Origin: Paenibacillus ferrarius
Lineage (GTDB): Bacteria > Bacillota > Bacilli > Paenibacillales > NBRC-103111
NCBI RefSeq assembly: GCF_002027705.1
Contig: NZ_MBTG01000072.1
Location: 211,799 to 275,798, forward strand
Direction of reading: 5' to 3'
Length of the DNA stretch: 64,000 bases
Position 1 is the stretch's first letter. Every line of letters begins with the position of its first letter. Shown piece after piece: positions 18,049 to 28,777 of the stretch. The notes under the pieces are model-generated. The model was not told the origin of the DNA and made no database searches. It saw only the letters and a list, made by a program, of their open reading frames with translations. Made by a program: the position numbers and the translations under genes.

Positions 18049-19755
18049 TTATGAAATTTTAAAAGAATTCACAACTTGATGCAAATCCATTGCGATGTCA
18101 GCCAGATTTTTGGCGGAAGACGTAATTTCCTCCGTGGAAGCAAGTTGTTCTTCAGTAGCCGCTGCTACAGATTGTGCCGTTTCAGCTGTTTGCTGCGCAA
18201 CGGAGCCAACGCTTGCTACGGTAGCTGCAACTTGTTCAGTGCTTGCCGCCATTTGTTGCGCAGCTGCCGCTGTCTCTTGAATTTTGCTCGCTACTTCTTG
18301 AGAGGCGCTTACAATTTGCCCAAATGCATGCTCTGCGGCGCCTACTTCCTTCAAGCCATCCTCCACGTCTGAAAGCCCTGTGTTCATTACTTGAGCGGCA
18401 CGTACGGAATCTCTTTGAATGCTTGAAATCAACTGGGTAATATCACGGACAGAATCATCCGTCTGTGAAGCTAATTTGCGGACCTCGCCAGCGACCACCG
18501 CAAAACCTTTGCCGCTTTCGCCTGCACGCGCCGCTTCAATTGCCGCATTCAATGCAAGCAAATTCGTTTGTGAAGCAATGTTGCCAATGAGGGTGGAGAT
18601 TTGCCCTATGCTTTGCGAATGCTTTTCAAGCTCTTGAATCACTTTATTGGCCGCATTCACAGATCCGCTGACAGATTGCATCTTGTTCAAGACACGCTCC
18701 ATAGAGTGAGTTCCTTGCTCAGCAATTTGCGTTGCGGTGATTGATAAATCAGATACATCGGAAGTCGTCTCAGCGATCCGCTGTATCCCTGATGACATTT
18801 CTTCCATCGCTCTGCCGCACTCCATCGAGCTTTGAGCTTGTGCATCAGCGCCAGTTGCGAATTCCTGAACAGCCTTAGCTACATGATCCGAGGCTGATGC
18901 ATTTTGCTCTGAGCTGGCGAACAATTGCTGTGAAGAGGCTGCCACGCTATTCGAGGCTTGCAGCATTTGGGTAACCGAGTGACGCAAGTGCTCCACCATG
19001 AGATTAACGGAGTCGACTAACATGCCGATCTCGTCCTTATTTTTTATTTGAATAGGCTCAATTGTCAGGTCACCGTTCGCAATCCGATTCAAGGCTTGAG
19101 AAGCTTTACGAACAGGAGAGGAGATATTGCTGACTAAAAAGTAACACGTTGCCAGCATGAATAAAACAATGATACTTAACACAATAAGTGATGTTTTTAC
19201 GCTTTGATTATATACATTTTTGCTGTCTTGTTCTGCCTGCACGCCGCCATCTTGATTATATTTCACCATGTCTGCCATTGTTTTTTGCGCTTTGCCGAAG
19301 GATGTCGACAAAGTTTGAAAACTTTCTGCAGCTTCCTTTACTTTGGTTGGATCAGCGGATAGCTGTTTGTTCGTCACATAAGCCGCTTTAAATTCATCCC
19401 AATCCTTATCCAGTTGCTTGGCCTCTTTCTCATCTTCTGGCCCAGATAAAGATTCCTTATATTTCGCTAACAATTTATCGATATCTCCAATTGCTTTATC
19501 GATTCCCGCATCCAATGGCTCATGCTTTTTCGTATCAGGCTCTAACTTTTTCTGATAATAGAGCGTTAAAATATGCTCGGAATTATAATGAACCTGATCA
19601 ATCATTTGAATCCCTTTCATCCAATCATTTGTAAGTCTTTGGTTATTATCTTTCAAGGCTCCCATCCGACTCATATCCGTGAAGCTTAACCCTCCAATCA
19701 GGATAAAGATGATTGAAAACACCAGAATCATTTTCGTTCGAACTGTAAATCGCAT
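18049..19755 (-). CDS. Methyl-accepting chemotaxis protein (4HB sensor)
   Basis: 568 residues. Transmembrane segment 1 (about 9-25), an extracellular four-helix-bundle type sensor rich in charged residues (about 33-185), transmembrane segment 2 (about 188-210), HAMP linker (to about 262) and a cytoplasmic signalling coiled coil. The hairpin tip that contacts CheA/CheW is clear: QTNLLALNAAIEAARAGE followed by GFAVVAGEVRKLA. The Ser/Ala/Gln/Glu-rich heptads on both sides are likely methylation regions. The ligand is unknown. It is divergent from the hybrid kinase gene at 19917. Confidence 0.93.
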   Translation of the reverse strand: MRFTVRTKMILVFSIIFILIGGLSFTDMSRMGALKDNNQRLTNDWMKGIQMIDQVHYNSEHILTLYYQKKLEPDTKKHEPLDAGIDKAIGDIDKLLAKYKESLSGPEDEKEAKQLDKDWDEFKAAYVTNKQLSADPTKVKEAAESFQTLSTSFGKAQKTMADMVKYNQDGGVQAEQDSKNVYNQSVKTSLIVLSIIVLFMLATCYFLVSNISSPVRKASQALNRIANGDLTIEPIQIKNKDEIGMLVDSVNLMVEHLRHSVTQMLQASNSVAASSQQLFASSEQNASASDHVAKAVQEFATGADAQAQSSMECGRAMEEMSSGIQRIAETTSDVSDLSITATQIAEQGTHSMERVLNKMQSVSGSVNAANKVIQELEKHSQSIGQISTLIGNIASQTNLLALNAAIEAARAGESGKGFAVVAGEVRKLASQTDDSVRDITQLISSIQRDSVRAAQVMNTGLSDVEDGLKEVGAAEHAFGQIVSASQEVASKIQETAAAAQQMAASTEQVAATVASVGSVAQQTAETAQSVAAATEEQLASTEEITSSAKNLADIAMDLHQVVNSFKIS

Positions 19756-19916
19756 GAGTTAATCCCTCCAAATTTGAATGAATGATCGAACTATGTTGTA
19801 TACTCAAATCATCCCGTTTTTTCTAGTTTAATCGAGAATCATTAAAGGACTTACGCTAAAATCATTATTAATTTATGAGTTTTCCTAACATTTAAAGCAT
19901 TTTCCGGAGGTTCATC

Positions 19917-22900
19917 ATGTCATCGTCTTTGCGCTTTAAGCTTGTCACACTCCTGGTATTGATCACTTCCATCTCGATTGCTGTTGTGGGGATTACGAAT
20001 TATGTGCTGTCTAGGAACAAATTAATTGATCAATTAAAAGAACAATCCATATCCTCAGTGTCCAATTCCGCACAAAACCTATACGATTTCCTCTCCATTC
20101 GGGTTGCCGAGGTGGAGCTTGTCAGTCGTGTCAGCGTCATGAAAAACGGAACGCAAAGTGAACAGTTACGCTACTTGACCCAAGAATTAGAAACAGGTGG
20201 AAATCGCTACTTTTCTATCGGCGTTGTAGATCTTAACGGCCAATTAGTGCTCACCTCTGGAAAAACCTTAAATATTAGAAATGAAGAGAGGTTTCAAGAT
20301 GCCCTTCAGGGAAAGACATGCCTCTCCGACCCCTACTTCGGTAAAATATCAGGGAAGTATCTCATTTCAATCCTAACACCTGTTTTTGATGAAAATAATA
20401 AAGTAACAAGCTTTGTCCATTTTTCTCTGGATGCGCAGCAAGCTTTTCTTGAACATCTCCAAACGCCTCTGGAAAAGGGTGAAATCATAATTGTAAATCA
20501 CCAGGGACTCGTTTTATTCCATTCCTATAATAAGCTATTATTGGGCCTTAATATCTTCACTCAGTACCCTTCTTTGACCGCCGTCTTTAACACCGCGCTC
20601 GGACAAGATGCTGGCTATATGGATGAATCTTACGATGGAGGACAAAAAGCCCGTTGGTTTTATGCACGCGTACCCAAATTAGATTGGTATTTGGCTTATT
20701 CCATGCCTGTTTCAGCATTTGAAGCTCCTACCAGCCCTTTGCTATGGTCAACAATTGGATTGATCATAATGACTGCAGCGATCATTTTTCTGCTCATTTA
20801 TTTAACGGCGAATACGCTCATTATTAAGCGCATCAAGCAAATTCTGCATGTGACGGAATCCGTTGCCGCCGGTGATTTCTACATCAAACCGCTTAGAATC
20901 AAAAGCAAGGATGACTTGGGCGCTCTTGCCCATTCCGTTAATGGCATGATTGAGAATTTAAGAGAGCTGTTCGAGCCGTTTGAAGCTTTTATTCAACATA
21001 ATAACTATGCCATGATTGTCACGGACCCTCAATTTACAATTAATCATATCAACAGCAGAGCCACACAGCTCCTGGGCTATTCTTTGGCCGATGTTTATAA
21101 GGCTACTCCGCTCTTGTGGTTGGATCAAGATCAACTGATTGAAAGAGCCGCACAATACTCCTCGGAATTAGGAGAACATGTGCCGGCAGACTGCACAGCT
21201 CTTGTGATCCGAACCTTGCGTCATTTAAAGGAAGATATCGAATGGATCTGGCGCCACAAAGACGGGAGCCGTATTTTCGTGCAATTGAGTGTCAGCAGCA
21301 TTACACATCCGAGTGGCGCTTTGAAAGGCTACGTTTTTATCGCTCGTGACATTAGTGATATCAAAGAAAGTAATGAAACTAAAGAGAGACTTCTTACCAT
21401 CGTAGAGAGTGCGAGGGATGCCATTATCTCTTTTGATCAAAACGGGCATATCATCTATATGAATCAGGCTGGCAGAAGCTCTATCGGCTTAGAAGAAGGG
21501 GATACTTCGCATAAGCATTTCAGTGACTTGATTGATATTATGAATAATATCGATTTCGATGAAGGGCTGGCGACCGCGATCCAAAAAGGCTTCTGGGAAT
21601 GCGAAGCGGAGGTCATGACGAAGGAGCAGCGGCAAATTTTCGTTTCCATTATCATTGTGCCCCATTTCCCTGCCGAAAAGGGAGAGCTTTACTTTTCGGC
21701 AATTACACGAGATATAACGGATCGGATTCAAGCCAAACAAGAGCTCATTCGAGCAAAACAAGAAGCGGATGAAGCTAATTTGGCCAAAGGAATATTCCTC
21801 GCTCGCATGAGCCACGAAATTCGTACACCACTCAATGGCATCGTTGGCTTATCACACTTAATGGAGCGCACGACCATGTCCAAGCTTCAGCGCGACTATA
21901 TGAGTAAAATAACGAGGTCTTCCCTAGCCCTTTCCCAAATTATTAATGACATCCTGGACTTCTCGAAGCTGGAGGTAGACAAGCTGGCGATCGTGCATCA
22001 TTCGTTTCAATTGGATGAAACGATTGACCGTGTGTGCGAGACGCTAAGCGTGCTGCTGGGACATAAGCCTGTTGACTTCATATGTGACATCCAAGACGAC
22101 GTGCCGCTAGGGCTTATCGGGGATTCCCTTCGGCTGTATCAAGTACTTCTCAACCTTACGTCCAATGCCGTAAAATTTACCGATCAAGGAACAGTCACCC
22201 TGCGGGTTGAAGTCGAACAGCTCCACGAAGAAGATGTCCAAATCGGCTTCGCGATTACGGATTCCGGCATTGGGATGAATGAAGAACAGATTAGCAAGCT
22301 GTTCCAACCCTTTGTCCAAGCAGACGACGTAACAAGCCGCAAATTCGGCGGGACAGGACTTGGGCTGGTCATCTCCAAAAATATCATTGAAAATATGGGC
22401 GGCACGATTGCCGTATCCAGCCAACAAGTCGTAGGCAGCCAGTTCCGAATCAGCCTTCCGTTTGCGTTCAGCCCAGAGCCTGTGAAGACACAGGCGCTGC
22501 TCCCGCTCCGTGCTTTTGTCGTTGAAGATCATCCTGACCTGAACCGCGTCCTCGTTCATACTCTGCAAGCGATGTGCACGGAAGCGGCAGGGGTCAATGC
22601 TTGGAAGGAAGCCCGGAGAGCCATCGAGGTCATTCCCATCGATCTGATTCTTCTGGATATGGAAGCTGTTGACATGTACGGAGAAGACGTGTGGCTGGAT
22701 ATGCTGGCTGCCTGCAATCGCAAACAAATCAAAACCATTATTTATACAACCTTGCCTGGACGTGATGCCTTGGAGCAGCTTCCGGCGCAAGCCGTTCCTC
22801 ATGCGATATTGGTTAAACCGATTTCGAGAAGTGTGCTTTATCAGACACTGCTGACACTTGCGGGCAATCTGACGGCTTCCGACCCAAGTTCGCAGGAGAT

Positions 22901-23663
22901 CCCAATATCAACGGAAGCGCTCGCCTCAACACCCCGTGTTCTGCTCGTTGAAGATAATGAAATCAATCAAACCGTTGCCAGAACATTGCTGGAGAATATG
23001 AATTGTAACGTTCAAGTAGCCACTGGCGGCTACGAAGCCCTGCAAGATTTAGAAAACAGCCGTTTTGACCTGATTTTAATGGACATTCACATGCCCGGTT
23101 TCGATGGCATTGAAACAACGAAACAGATTCGGCTCCAACCGAAGTGGAGGCAGATCCCGATTATTGCGGTCACGGCGGATTCTACCCTAGAGAAGCGGCT
23201 GGATTGTATCCGTGCAGGCATGAATGCCATCATCACTAAACCGATCATTCCCGATCGTTTATTCGCTGTCGTTGAAGCGTCCTTAGAACAAAGCCGAAGG
23301 ATGGCTGCACCTATTCTTCATACAGAAGAGGCATTAGCCCGAGTTGGTGGAAAAACGGAAATCTATAACGGGATGCTGCGCAAATTTGTGGCTCAAACCG
23401 CTTCAGCAATCGAAGATTTAACCCAAGCCATTCATCTCGGCAATGATGAGGAAGCGATAGCACTTCTACACGCTTTGCGCGGTTCGTCCAGCAATCTATC
23501 GGCCGCTCGCGTATTCGCCGCGGCTACTCTGCTTGAGGAGATGCTCAAACAAACGGATGAACCGGATATTATTCAAGCCCAGCAGATTGAGAATCAACTG
23601 CATTCGCTGGCAATTGCCATGCAAGAGGTGTTGCCTATCATCCAAAATCTGCTGGTTGATTGA
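19917..23663 (+). CDS. Hybrid sensor histidine kinase with two receiver domains and HPt
   Basis: 1248 residues. Order: transmembrane segment 1 (9-29), extracellular dCache-like sensor (about 40-265), transmembrane segment 2 (273-297), HAMP, two PAS domains (about 355-480 and 490-610), HisKA with the phosphorylated His near 633 in MSHEIRTPLNGIVGL, HATPase with NAVKF, DSGIGM and FGGTGLGLVIS boxes, receiver 1 (from about 865), receiver 2 (from about 1007, phospho-acceptor Asp near 1055 in LMDIHMPG, Lys in ITKPI), and a C-terminal HPt domain with His near 1184 (LLHALRGSS). Receiver 1 keeps VVEDH and LLDM but is more divergent. The chain is a complete internal phosphorelay; no partner response regulator gene lies beside it. 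CGGAGG precedes the ATG. Confidence 0.93.
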   Translation: MSSSLRFKLVTLLVLITSISIAVVGITNYVLSRNKLIDQLKEQSISSVSNSAQNLYDFLSIRVAEVELVSRVSVMKNGTQSEQLRYLTQELETGGNRYFSIGVVDLNGQLVLTSGKTLNIRNEERFQDALQGKTCLSDPYFGKISGKYLISILTPVFDENNKVTSFVHFSLDAQQAFLEHLQTPLEKGEIIIVNHQGLVLFHSYNKLLLGLNIFTQYPSLTAVFNTALGQDAGYMDESYDGGQKARWFYARVPKLDWYLAYSMPVSAFEAPTSPLLWSTIGLIIMTAAIIFLLIYLTANTLIIKRIKQILHVTESVAAGDFYIKPLRIKSKDDLGALAHSVNGMIENLRELFEPFEAFIQHNNYAMIVTDPQFTINHINSRATQLLGYSLADVYKATPLLWLDQDQLIERAAQYSSELGEHVPADCTALVIRTLRHLKEDIEWIWRHKDGSRIFVQLSVSSITHPSGALKGYVFIARDISDIKESNETKERLLTIVESARDAIISFDQNGHIIYMNQAGRSSIGLEEGDTSHKHFSDLIDIMNNIDFDEGLATAIQKGFWECEAEVMTKEQRQIFVSIIIVPHFPAEKGELYFSAITRDITDRIQAKQELIRAKQEADEANLAKGIFLARMSHEIRTPLNGIVGLSHLMERTTMSKLQRDYMSKITRSSLALSQIINDILDFSKLEVDKLAIVHHSFQLDETIDRVCETLSVLLGHKPVDFICDIQDDVPLGLIGDSLRLYQVLLNLTSNAVKFTDQGTVTLRVEVEQLHEEDVQIGFAITDSGIGMNEEQISKLFQPFVQADDVTSRKFGGTGLGLVISKNIIENMGGTIAVSSQQVVGSQFRISLPFAFSPEPVKTQALLPLRAFVVEDHPDLNRVLVHTLQAMCTEAAGVNAWKEARRAIEVIPIDLILLDMEAVDMYGEDVWLDMLAACNRKQIKTIIYTTLPGRDALEQLPAQAVPHAILVKPISRSVLYQTLLTLAGNLTASDPSSQEIPISTEALASTPRVLLVEDNEINQTVARTLLENMNCNVQVATGGYEALQDLENSRFDLILMDIHMPGFDGIETTKQIRLQPKWRQIPIIAVTADSTLEKRLDCIRAGMNAIITKPIIPDRLFAVVEASLEQSRRMAAPILHTEEALARVGGKTEIYNGMLRKFVAQTASAIEDLTQAIHLGNDEEAIALLHALRGSSSNLSAARVFAAATLLEEMLKQTDEPDIIQAQQIENQLHSLAIAMQEVLPIIQNLLVD

Positions 23664-23744
23664 AAAATGTGCTGATTTATGTCACTATATGCATATGCTT
23701 TTCTTTTGTCAAAGCATGCATTTTATACGTATAGGTGGTTAATC

Positions 23745-24650
23745 ATGACAGTACAAAGCGCTCCTTACCGCATTTTGTTGTATTATAAATTCGTCACCAT
23801 TATGGACCACGAGGCGTTGGCTCGTGAACATTTGGCTTATTGCAAAAAGCTTGGCATCAAAGGACGCATCCTGATTGCTCCGGAAGGCATCAATGGTACG
23901 CTTTCGGGGACTGTGGAGCAAACCGATGCTTACATGGCTATGATGCGGCAAGTCCCTCAGTTTCGAGATATGGTTTATAAAATAGATGAGAGTGAAGACC
24001 ATGCTTTCAAAAAGCTGTTCGTTCGCCCGAAAAAGGAGCTCGTCACCTTCCGCTTGGAGGAAGATGTCAATCCGAATGAATTAACCGGTACTCATCTGAA
24101 GCCTAAGGAATTCTACGAAAAACTGTTGCAAGAGGATGTTATTGTCCTTGATGGCCGCAATCGCTATGAATTCGACATTGGTCATTTCCGCGGCGCCATC
24201 CGTCCGGAAGTTGAAACGACGAGAGAATTCCCGGAATGGATCCGCAATAACCTGAAAGACTTCAAGGATAAGCCGATTCTGACTTACTGCACAGGCGGCA
24301 TCCGCTGCGAGAAGCTATCCGGATTCCTTATTCAGGAAGGCTTCAAAGACGTCTACCAACTCGATGGCGGTATTGTCACCTATGGGAAAGACGAAGAAGT
24401 GCAAGGCCGGCTTTTCGACGGCAAATGCTATGTCTTCGACGAACGGATTTCCGTCCCGATCAACCGGACCGAAGAAGATATTGTAGTGGGCAAGTGCTAC
24501 CATTGTGGAACTGCGGAAGACCGCTACATTAACTGTGCGAACGATCTGTGCCACTTGAAGCATATTTGCTGCGAAGCCTGTGAAGAGGAGCACAACAGCT
24601 TCTGCTCCAAGGAGTGCGAGGAGAAGACGCTTAGCTCACTTGAAGCTTAA
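23745..24650 (+). CDS. trhO: tRNA uridine(34) hydroxylase / rhodanese-family protein TrhO
   Basis: 301 residues, homologous to E. coli TrhO (YceA), which makes 5-hydroxyuridine at tRNA position 34 with oxygen. N-terminal acylphosphatase-like domain (YRILLYYKFVTIMDHEALAREH ... LIAPEGINGTLSG, written here as two blocks), then a rhodanese domain with the active Cys in TYCTGGIRCEKLSGF. The C-terminal tail is Cys-rich (CYHCG, CANDLC, CCEACEEEH, FCSKECEE), typical of the Firmicute form and probably metal-binding. The frame is open 66 bases further upstream, but ATAGGTGG lies just before the ATG at 23745, and that is where the family begins. Confidence 0.9.
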   Translation: MTVQSAPYRILLYYKFVTIMDHEALAREHLAYCKKLGIKGRILIAPEGINGTLSGTVEQTDAYMAMMRQVPQFRDMVYKIDESEDHAFKKLFVRPKKELVTFRLEEDVNPNELTGTHLKPKEFYEKLLQEDVIVLDGRNRYEFDIGHFRGAIRPEVETTREFPEWIRNNLKDFKDKPILTYCTGGIRCEKLSGFLIQEGFKDVYQLDGGIVTYGKDEEVQGRLFDGKCYVFDERISVPINRTEEDIVVGKCYHCGTAEDRYINCANDLCHLKHICCEACEEEHNSFCSKECEEKTLSSLEA

Positions 24651-24698
24651 AGGCTTTCTTATCGAGACTTTCATAAATAAATGACCATCTGCACGTCA

Positions 24699-24743
24699 AA
24701 AATTGCCGCTATCTGGCTAGAAAAACCAGATAGCGGCAATTTT
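24699..24743. terminator. Perfect 18-bp bidirectional terminator
   Basis: 24699-24716 pairs with 24726-24743; A4 on the left, T4 on the right; lies between the convergent trhO and glycosidase-like genes. Confidence 0.92.
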
Positions 24744-24751
24744 AATATCTA

Positions 24752-27700
24752 CTAGTTCGCAAATGCTTCTGTGATTGTGTATGTGCCATTGACAACGGTG
24801 TTGAATGTATAAGCAACCTCATTGGTATGTCTCGTCGTACCTTGCGTTGCAGCGACCGTATTGCCGTTTTGGTCTTTGACAACGATGCCGTTCGCCCACG
24901 GAGATACCAAGGTAACTGATTTACCCGCGTCGCTGATGATTTCGGCTGACAGCACCTTTCCGTTTTTCAGTTCACTGGAAACACGGAATGCATTTTTCGC
25001 ACGCAAGGTAACAAACTTGGCATCAACGTTCTTACTCCATGCCGGGAATAGACGCATTTCGAACGTTCCTCCGGAAATGTCATTCAACTCGTTCTGCAGC
25101 AGCATGCTGTTGACACTCTCCAGCGTACCGGTAGCTTCAAAATTTTCGCCTTCGTAGAAATTATTGCTATAGATATTCATTCTCAGGTTCCTATGGAGGA
25201 TTTCGGTTAATTGATCGGCTTTATATCCTAATCTTGCTGCAATGGTGTATGATTTCGGGAAACCATTGGCTGCGCCGCCATTCGTATGCGGATTTAAATA
25301 GTCGCCATACTCGAAGGTATCCTTGGCAATTTGAAGAAGGGCAGGATCTGAACCGATATGGATCAGTTCACTCGGATGAACGGAGCCTTCCATGACAACA
25401 GGCTGATTGTTGCTCGAGATGTAAGCTGCCCACGGCAAATCATATACGCGAACTTGAATCGGGTTCGTGCTCTCAACGCCTCCCACAAAAATCTCCTTGT
25501 TGTGGCTAAAGCCAAGCCCAGCTAATTTGCTAACGGTCGTCGGGTTGTTCGTACTTGTCGGAATCGGAGCCAGATTGGCAAGTATCTCCTGACATTTGGC
25601 GACCAGATCCGCATCGGCATTTAAACGCTGCGCCATTTCAATATAATCTCTGAATGTTGTTCGGATATAACCCATGTCCATGGAGGCATTGATGTTCCAG
25701 CCCCCTTCGTTATTTGCGCTATTATAAACCCAGTATTTTCCATCAGACTCTTTAACCACAAAATCAACGTAGAACTCTATGGTCTTTTTGATTGCAGGAT
25801 AAATAAATCTTCTCAGATCTTCCTCATTTCTGTTGTACTGCCAATCCCACAGCAATGCTCGCGTATATAGAAGAACATTTGTTTTTTGGTCGCTTGACAA
25901 TTGGGGGATCCTTTTGCTTGCAACCGGCATGGGAGCCGCCATCCCATAGAAGGCGCCTAGTTGTCTAATTTGTCTGTCGCTCTGAACGCCCTGATATCCT
26001 CTCGCGGCCGTTCTCTGTTGCTCAAAACTTAACGTATTCACGAGATCCGCGTAATAAGGCTGCATCATATCCGAGCGGTTACTGGAATGCACGCCATAGA
26101 ACGGCGCTTCATAGTTATAGTTCAAAACGGCATTCCCGTCGGCTGCTGAATTATCATTCGTAACGAACAAGCCGGTCAAACCTCCGACCACATTCGGCTG
26201 CTCGGCCCAATCGGGCGTTTGACGAATACCGCTGCCCAGAATATAAAGACTAGTGAAATAATAATTCTGTATGACCGGGTCGGCTAGTTTCACATACGAT
26301 TTCAGCCAATAATTTTTCCACCAGTTCAGGTGATAGGAACGGGCAGTATTGATCGAAGCTTCCGTTATGGCATTTAACTTCTGTACAGCGATATTTTTCA
26401 CGGTCGTGATATCTTTGGTGACGAGAATGGAACCTGCTCCTGCAGGTTGTTTCAGTCCGCTGTGCGTATATAACACGGTAGCGATTTTCGCCGTCTCGCC
26501 TGGATTTAGGGTCAAGACAATGGTGTTGTTCGCTCCCGTCTGATAGCTGCCCTGGATCACTTTGGTTGCTGTTGCTCCCCGGAAAACAAATCCGGATTCG
26601 TCGTGTCTGGTCAACCATATGGCATTGCCGTCGGTTCCCGCTGTATTGGTCACTCCGGCAAGCACCGGACTCGTCAATTGGATATTCACTTTTTGTGGAC
26701 CGGTAGATGAGCTGTCCAATGTAACATTCGTAAACATCGCATTCTGGTCGTCTGCCGTCCAGGTCTGGTAGTTGACCAAATTGTTGTTATACTTCATTTT
26801 GCTGCGAATTTCGGCATTCAACATATCGCGTTCGTGTGAGAAGCTTCCGTCATTCACTTTGGGCGGATTAATCACATTGGTGCCGTTGTTAAACAAATTA
26901 ATATCTGTAATGCGCGCGGAAGTCATATCTTTGGGGAAATGCAGCGTTTCATATAGCGGATTCACAGGTGTCGTTGTGTACACCCTCAGGTATTTGGCGG
27001 TAATCGGCGAAGCAAAATCAAACGTATTTGAATAGACAGACGAATACACACTGCCAGTGACACTTTTAATCGTAGTCCAAGCTGTTCCATTATCGGAAGT
27101 TTGAATATCATAATTATAGAGATTGTACTTCGCCTCATCAGGAAAAAGCAGACTATGATGCTTGATTTCGATCTTGTTGAAAGTAAACGGCTGGCTTCCT
27201 TGAACACTGACCCACTTCTCCAGAGGACGCGGCACCCCGGTTGTTTGCGACACTTTTTGTGTCGTAGAAAGCCATTCCGTACGCTCATTCGAATCAAATG
27301 CATTGCCTACCGCTCGGTTATAGATTTCCTCTGGTGGCTCACTAGGCGAAGAGCTTGAAGAATTAAATGTAAACAACGTTTGAGGCGAAGGTGTTGGAAC
27401 TGGCACAATGGGATCTCCATTGTCAAATGTCAACCGGGCATTCACCAGTTTTGAAGTTCCGAAAGCATCGCCGCTGGAAAGGAAATAACTTTGTTGATTT
27501 TTTCTGGCATCGGAGATGACGCCGAACGTTCCATTGCCCATCAGCATGCTCGCAGCCAAATACTTGCCGCCTTTAATGTTAATGCTGTTATCTTCAACAG
27601 TTTGTTTTTCCGTCAGTTCTGACAGGAGCGTGCTCAGTTCCGACCAATTGGTTTGTGCGGAAACCGGAAGGATCGTCATCGTCGTTTCATTGCTCTCAGC

Positions 27701-28777
27701 AGGCAAAGCTACATCACTTCCCGCAAATACCGCTTTGACCATATAGGTTCCTACATCGATTGGAGCTGAATTTCTCCATAGCGCACCAGGTGTAAGAGCT
27801 TTATGTTTGTAAATATAAGGAACCTTGACCGGATACACTACAGCCCCCGTCATCGGAACATTTCTTCCTGTATAAGTAAAGGTCTGACTTTCGAGTGAGA
27901 GTTGAACGGTTGCTTTAGTGATGGAAAGGAGGGCAACATTGCTCTCTGCTCCGCTATACGTGTCATTTCCTGCAAATAAAGCCTTAACATCATACTGACC
28001 GATTTGGGATGGGGCCGTTTCTGTAAAAGCTTCTGTTACGCCATGCCTCTTATACACATATGTAAAAGGAATTTGTGTGTAATCGGCATTTGCGCTCTTG
28101 TATGCGATTGGAGCAGTTGCGCCATTCGTATACCAATTGACCGGATCGCCTGTGTAGCCGACTGTTCGATCACTCAACGTAATAACCGGAACCCGGTTGT
28201 AAAGACTGCTTACAGCATCGCTGCTGCTGAACAGCTCAATTTCGGCCAGACGAGCTTCCATGCCGCCCAAAGCTGACAGGGGTTGCTCCGGGGTGTCATA
28301 TTCAACTTTCACATAACGGGCCGTAACAGGCGCTGCCAGCGTACGCTGCGTAACATCGTAGATGTTGCCATCCACCTGATCCACCTGAGTCCAGTTGATA
28401 TCGTCCGTGCTTACGCTTACTTTGAAGTTCCACGGGTTTAATATCTTGTCTCCAAATACCCCATTATGGTGAAGCACATATTTGGATATGGTTTTTTCAG
28501 AAGGAAGCTGAATCTTTAACCAATGCGGCTTTACATTATGGTTGGATGCCCAGGTATTGGCATCTCCAGAAACGTTTCCGTCTATCGTTCTGATGGCTTT
28601 CGTTCCATTCCATTCGCTGCTCGCGGTTACAACAACGCCTGGCAATTTGGTCAATGATTGCTCGTTTGGCGCTGCTAAGACGAAATTTGTTTGAAGAGAT
28701 ACGAACACGCTTGCTGCCAATAGACCGGCAACTATTTTCCTGAAAGCGAGTTTCGCAATACGATGACTGTTGAACAT
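24752..28777 (-). CDS. Large secreted glycosidase-like protein (F5/8C, MBG-like repeats, six-hairpin domain)
   Basis: 1341 residues with a signal peptide (about 1-37, cleaved near VLAAP). Then an F5/8-type carbohydrate-binding domain (about 40-190), two MBG-like Ig repeats (about 195-285 and 286-375; shared patterns Y-K/Y-KH and VKA-FAG-D), a segment like the N-terminal domain of family 95-type enzymes, a second F5/8 domain (about 490-640), and a long helical domain with WWKNYW, ALLWDWQYN, and NEGGWNINASMDMGYIRTTF, as in (alpha/alpha)6-barrel glycoside hydrolases. A fucosidase- or related exo-glycosidase-like role is plausible, but I cannot name catalytic residues. The start was set at 28777 because TAGGAGG lies seven bases before that ATG. 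Its promoter carries the element shared with the neighbouring transporter and regulator. Confidence 0.75.
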   Translation of the reverse strand: MFNSHRIAKLAFRKIVAGLLAASVFVSLQTNFVLAAPNEQSLTKLPGVVVTASSEWNGTKAIRTIDGNVSGDANTWASNHNVKPHWLKIQLPSEKTISKYVLHHNGVFGDKILNPWNFKVSVSTDDINWTQVDQVDGNIYDVTQRTLAAPVTARYVKVEYDTPEQPLSALGGMEARLAEIELFSSSDAVSSLYNRVPVITLSDRTVGYTGDPVNWYTNGATAPIAYKSANADYTQIPFTYVYKRHGVTEAFTETAPSQIGQYDVKALFAGNDTYSGAESNVALLSITKATVQLSLESQTFTYTGRNVPMTGAVVYPVKVPYIYKHKALTPGALWRNSAPIDVGTYMVKAVFAGSDVALPAESNETTMTILPVSAQTNWSELSTLLSELTEKQTVEDNSINIKGGKYLAASMLMGNGTFGVISDARKNQQSYFLSSGDAFGTSKLVNARLTFDNGDPIVPVPTPSPQTLFTFNSSSSSPSEPPEEIYNRAVGNAFDSNERTEWLSTTQKVSQTTGVPRPLEKWVSVQGSQPFTFNKIEIKHHSLLFPDEAKYNLYNYDIQTSDNGTAWTTIKSVTGSVYSSVYSNTFDFASPITAKYLRVYTTTPVNPLYETLHFPKDMTSARITDINLFNNGTNVINPPKVNDGSFSHERDMLNAEIRSKMKYNNNLVNYQTWTADDQNAMFTNVTLDSSSTGPQKVNIQLTSPVLAGVTNTAGTDGNAIWLTRHDESGFVFRGATATKVIQGSYQTGANNTIVLTLNPGETAKIATVLYTHSGLKQPAGAGSILVTKDITTVKNIAVQKLNAITEASINTARSYHLNWWKNYWLKSYVKLADPVIQNYYFTSLYILGSGIRQTPDWAEQPNVVGGLTGLFVTNDNSAADGNAVLNYNYEAPFYGVHSSNRSDMMQPYYADLVNTLSFEQQRTAARGYQGVQSDRQIRQLGAFYGMAAPMPVASKRIPQLSSDQKTNVLLYTRALLWDWQYNRNEEDLRRFIYPAIKKTIEFYVDFVVKESDGKYWVYNSANNEGGWNINASMDMGYIRTTFRDYIEMAQRLNADADLVAKCQEILANLAPIPTSTNNPTTVSKLAGLGFSHNKEIFVGGVESTNPIQVRVYDLPWAAYISSNNQPVVMEGSVHPSELIHIGSDPALLQIAKDTFEYGDYLNPHTNGGAANGFPKSYTIAARLGYKADQLTEILHRNLRMNIYSNNFYEGENFEATGTLESVNSMLLQNELNDISGGTFEMRLFPAWSKNVDAKFVTLRAKNAFRVSSELKNGKVLSAEIISDAGKSVTLVSPWANGIVVKDQNGNTVAATQGTTRHTNEVAYTFNTVVNGTYTITEAFAN

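Noticed and set aside
22107..22802. 231-codon minus-strand open frame
   Set aside because: Antisense to the kinase and receiver domains of the hybrid histidine kinase; no ribosome site or family.
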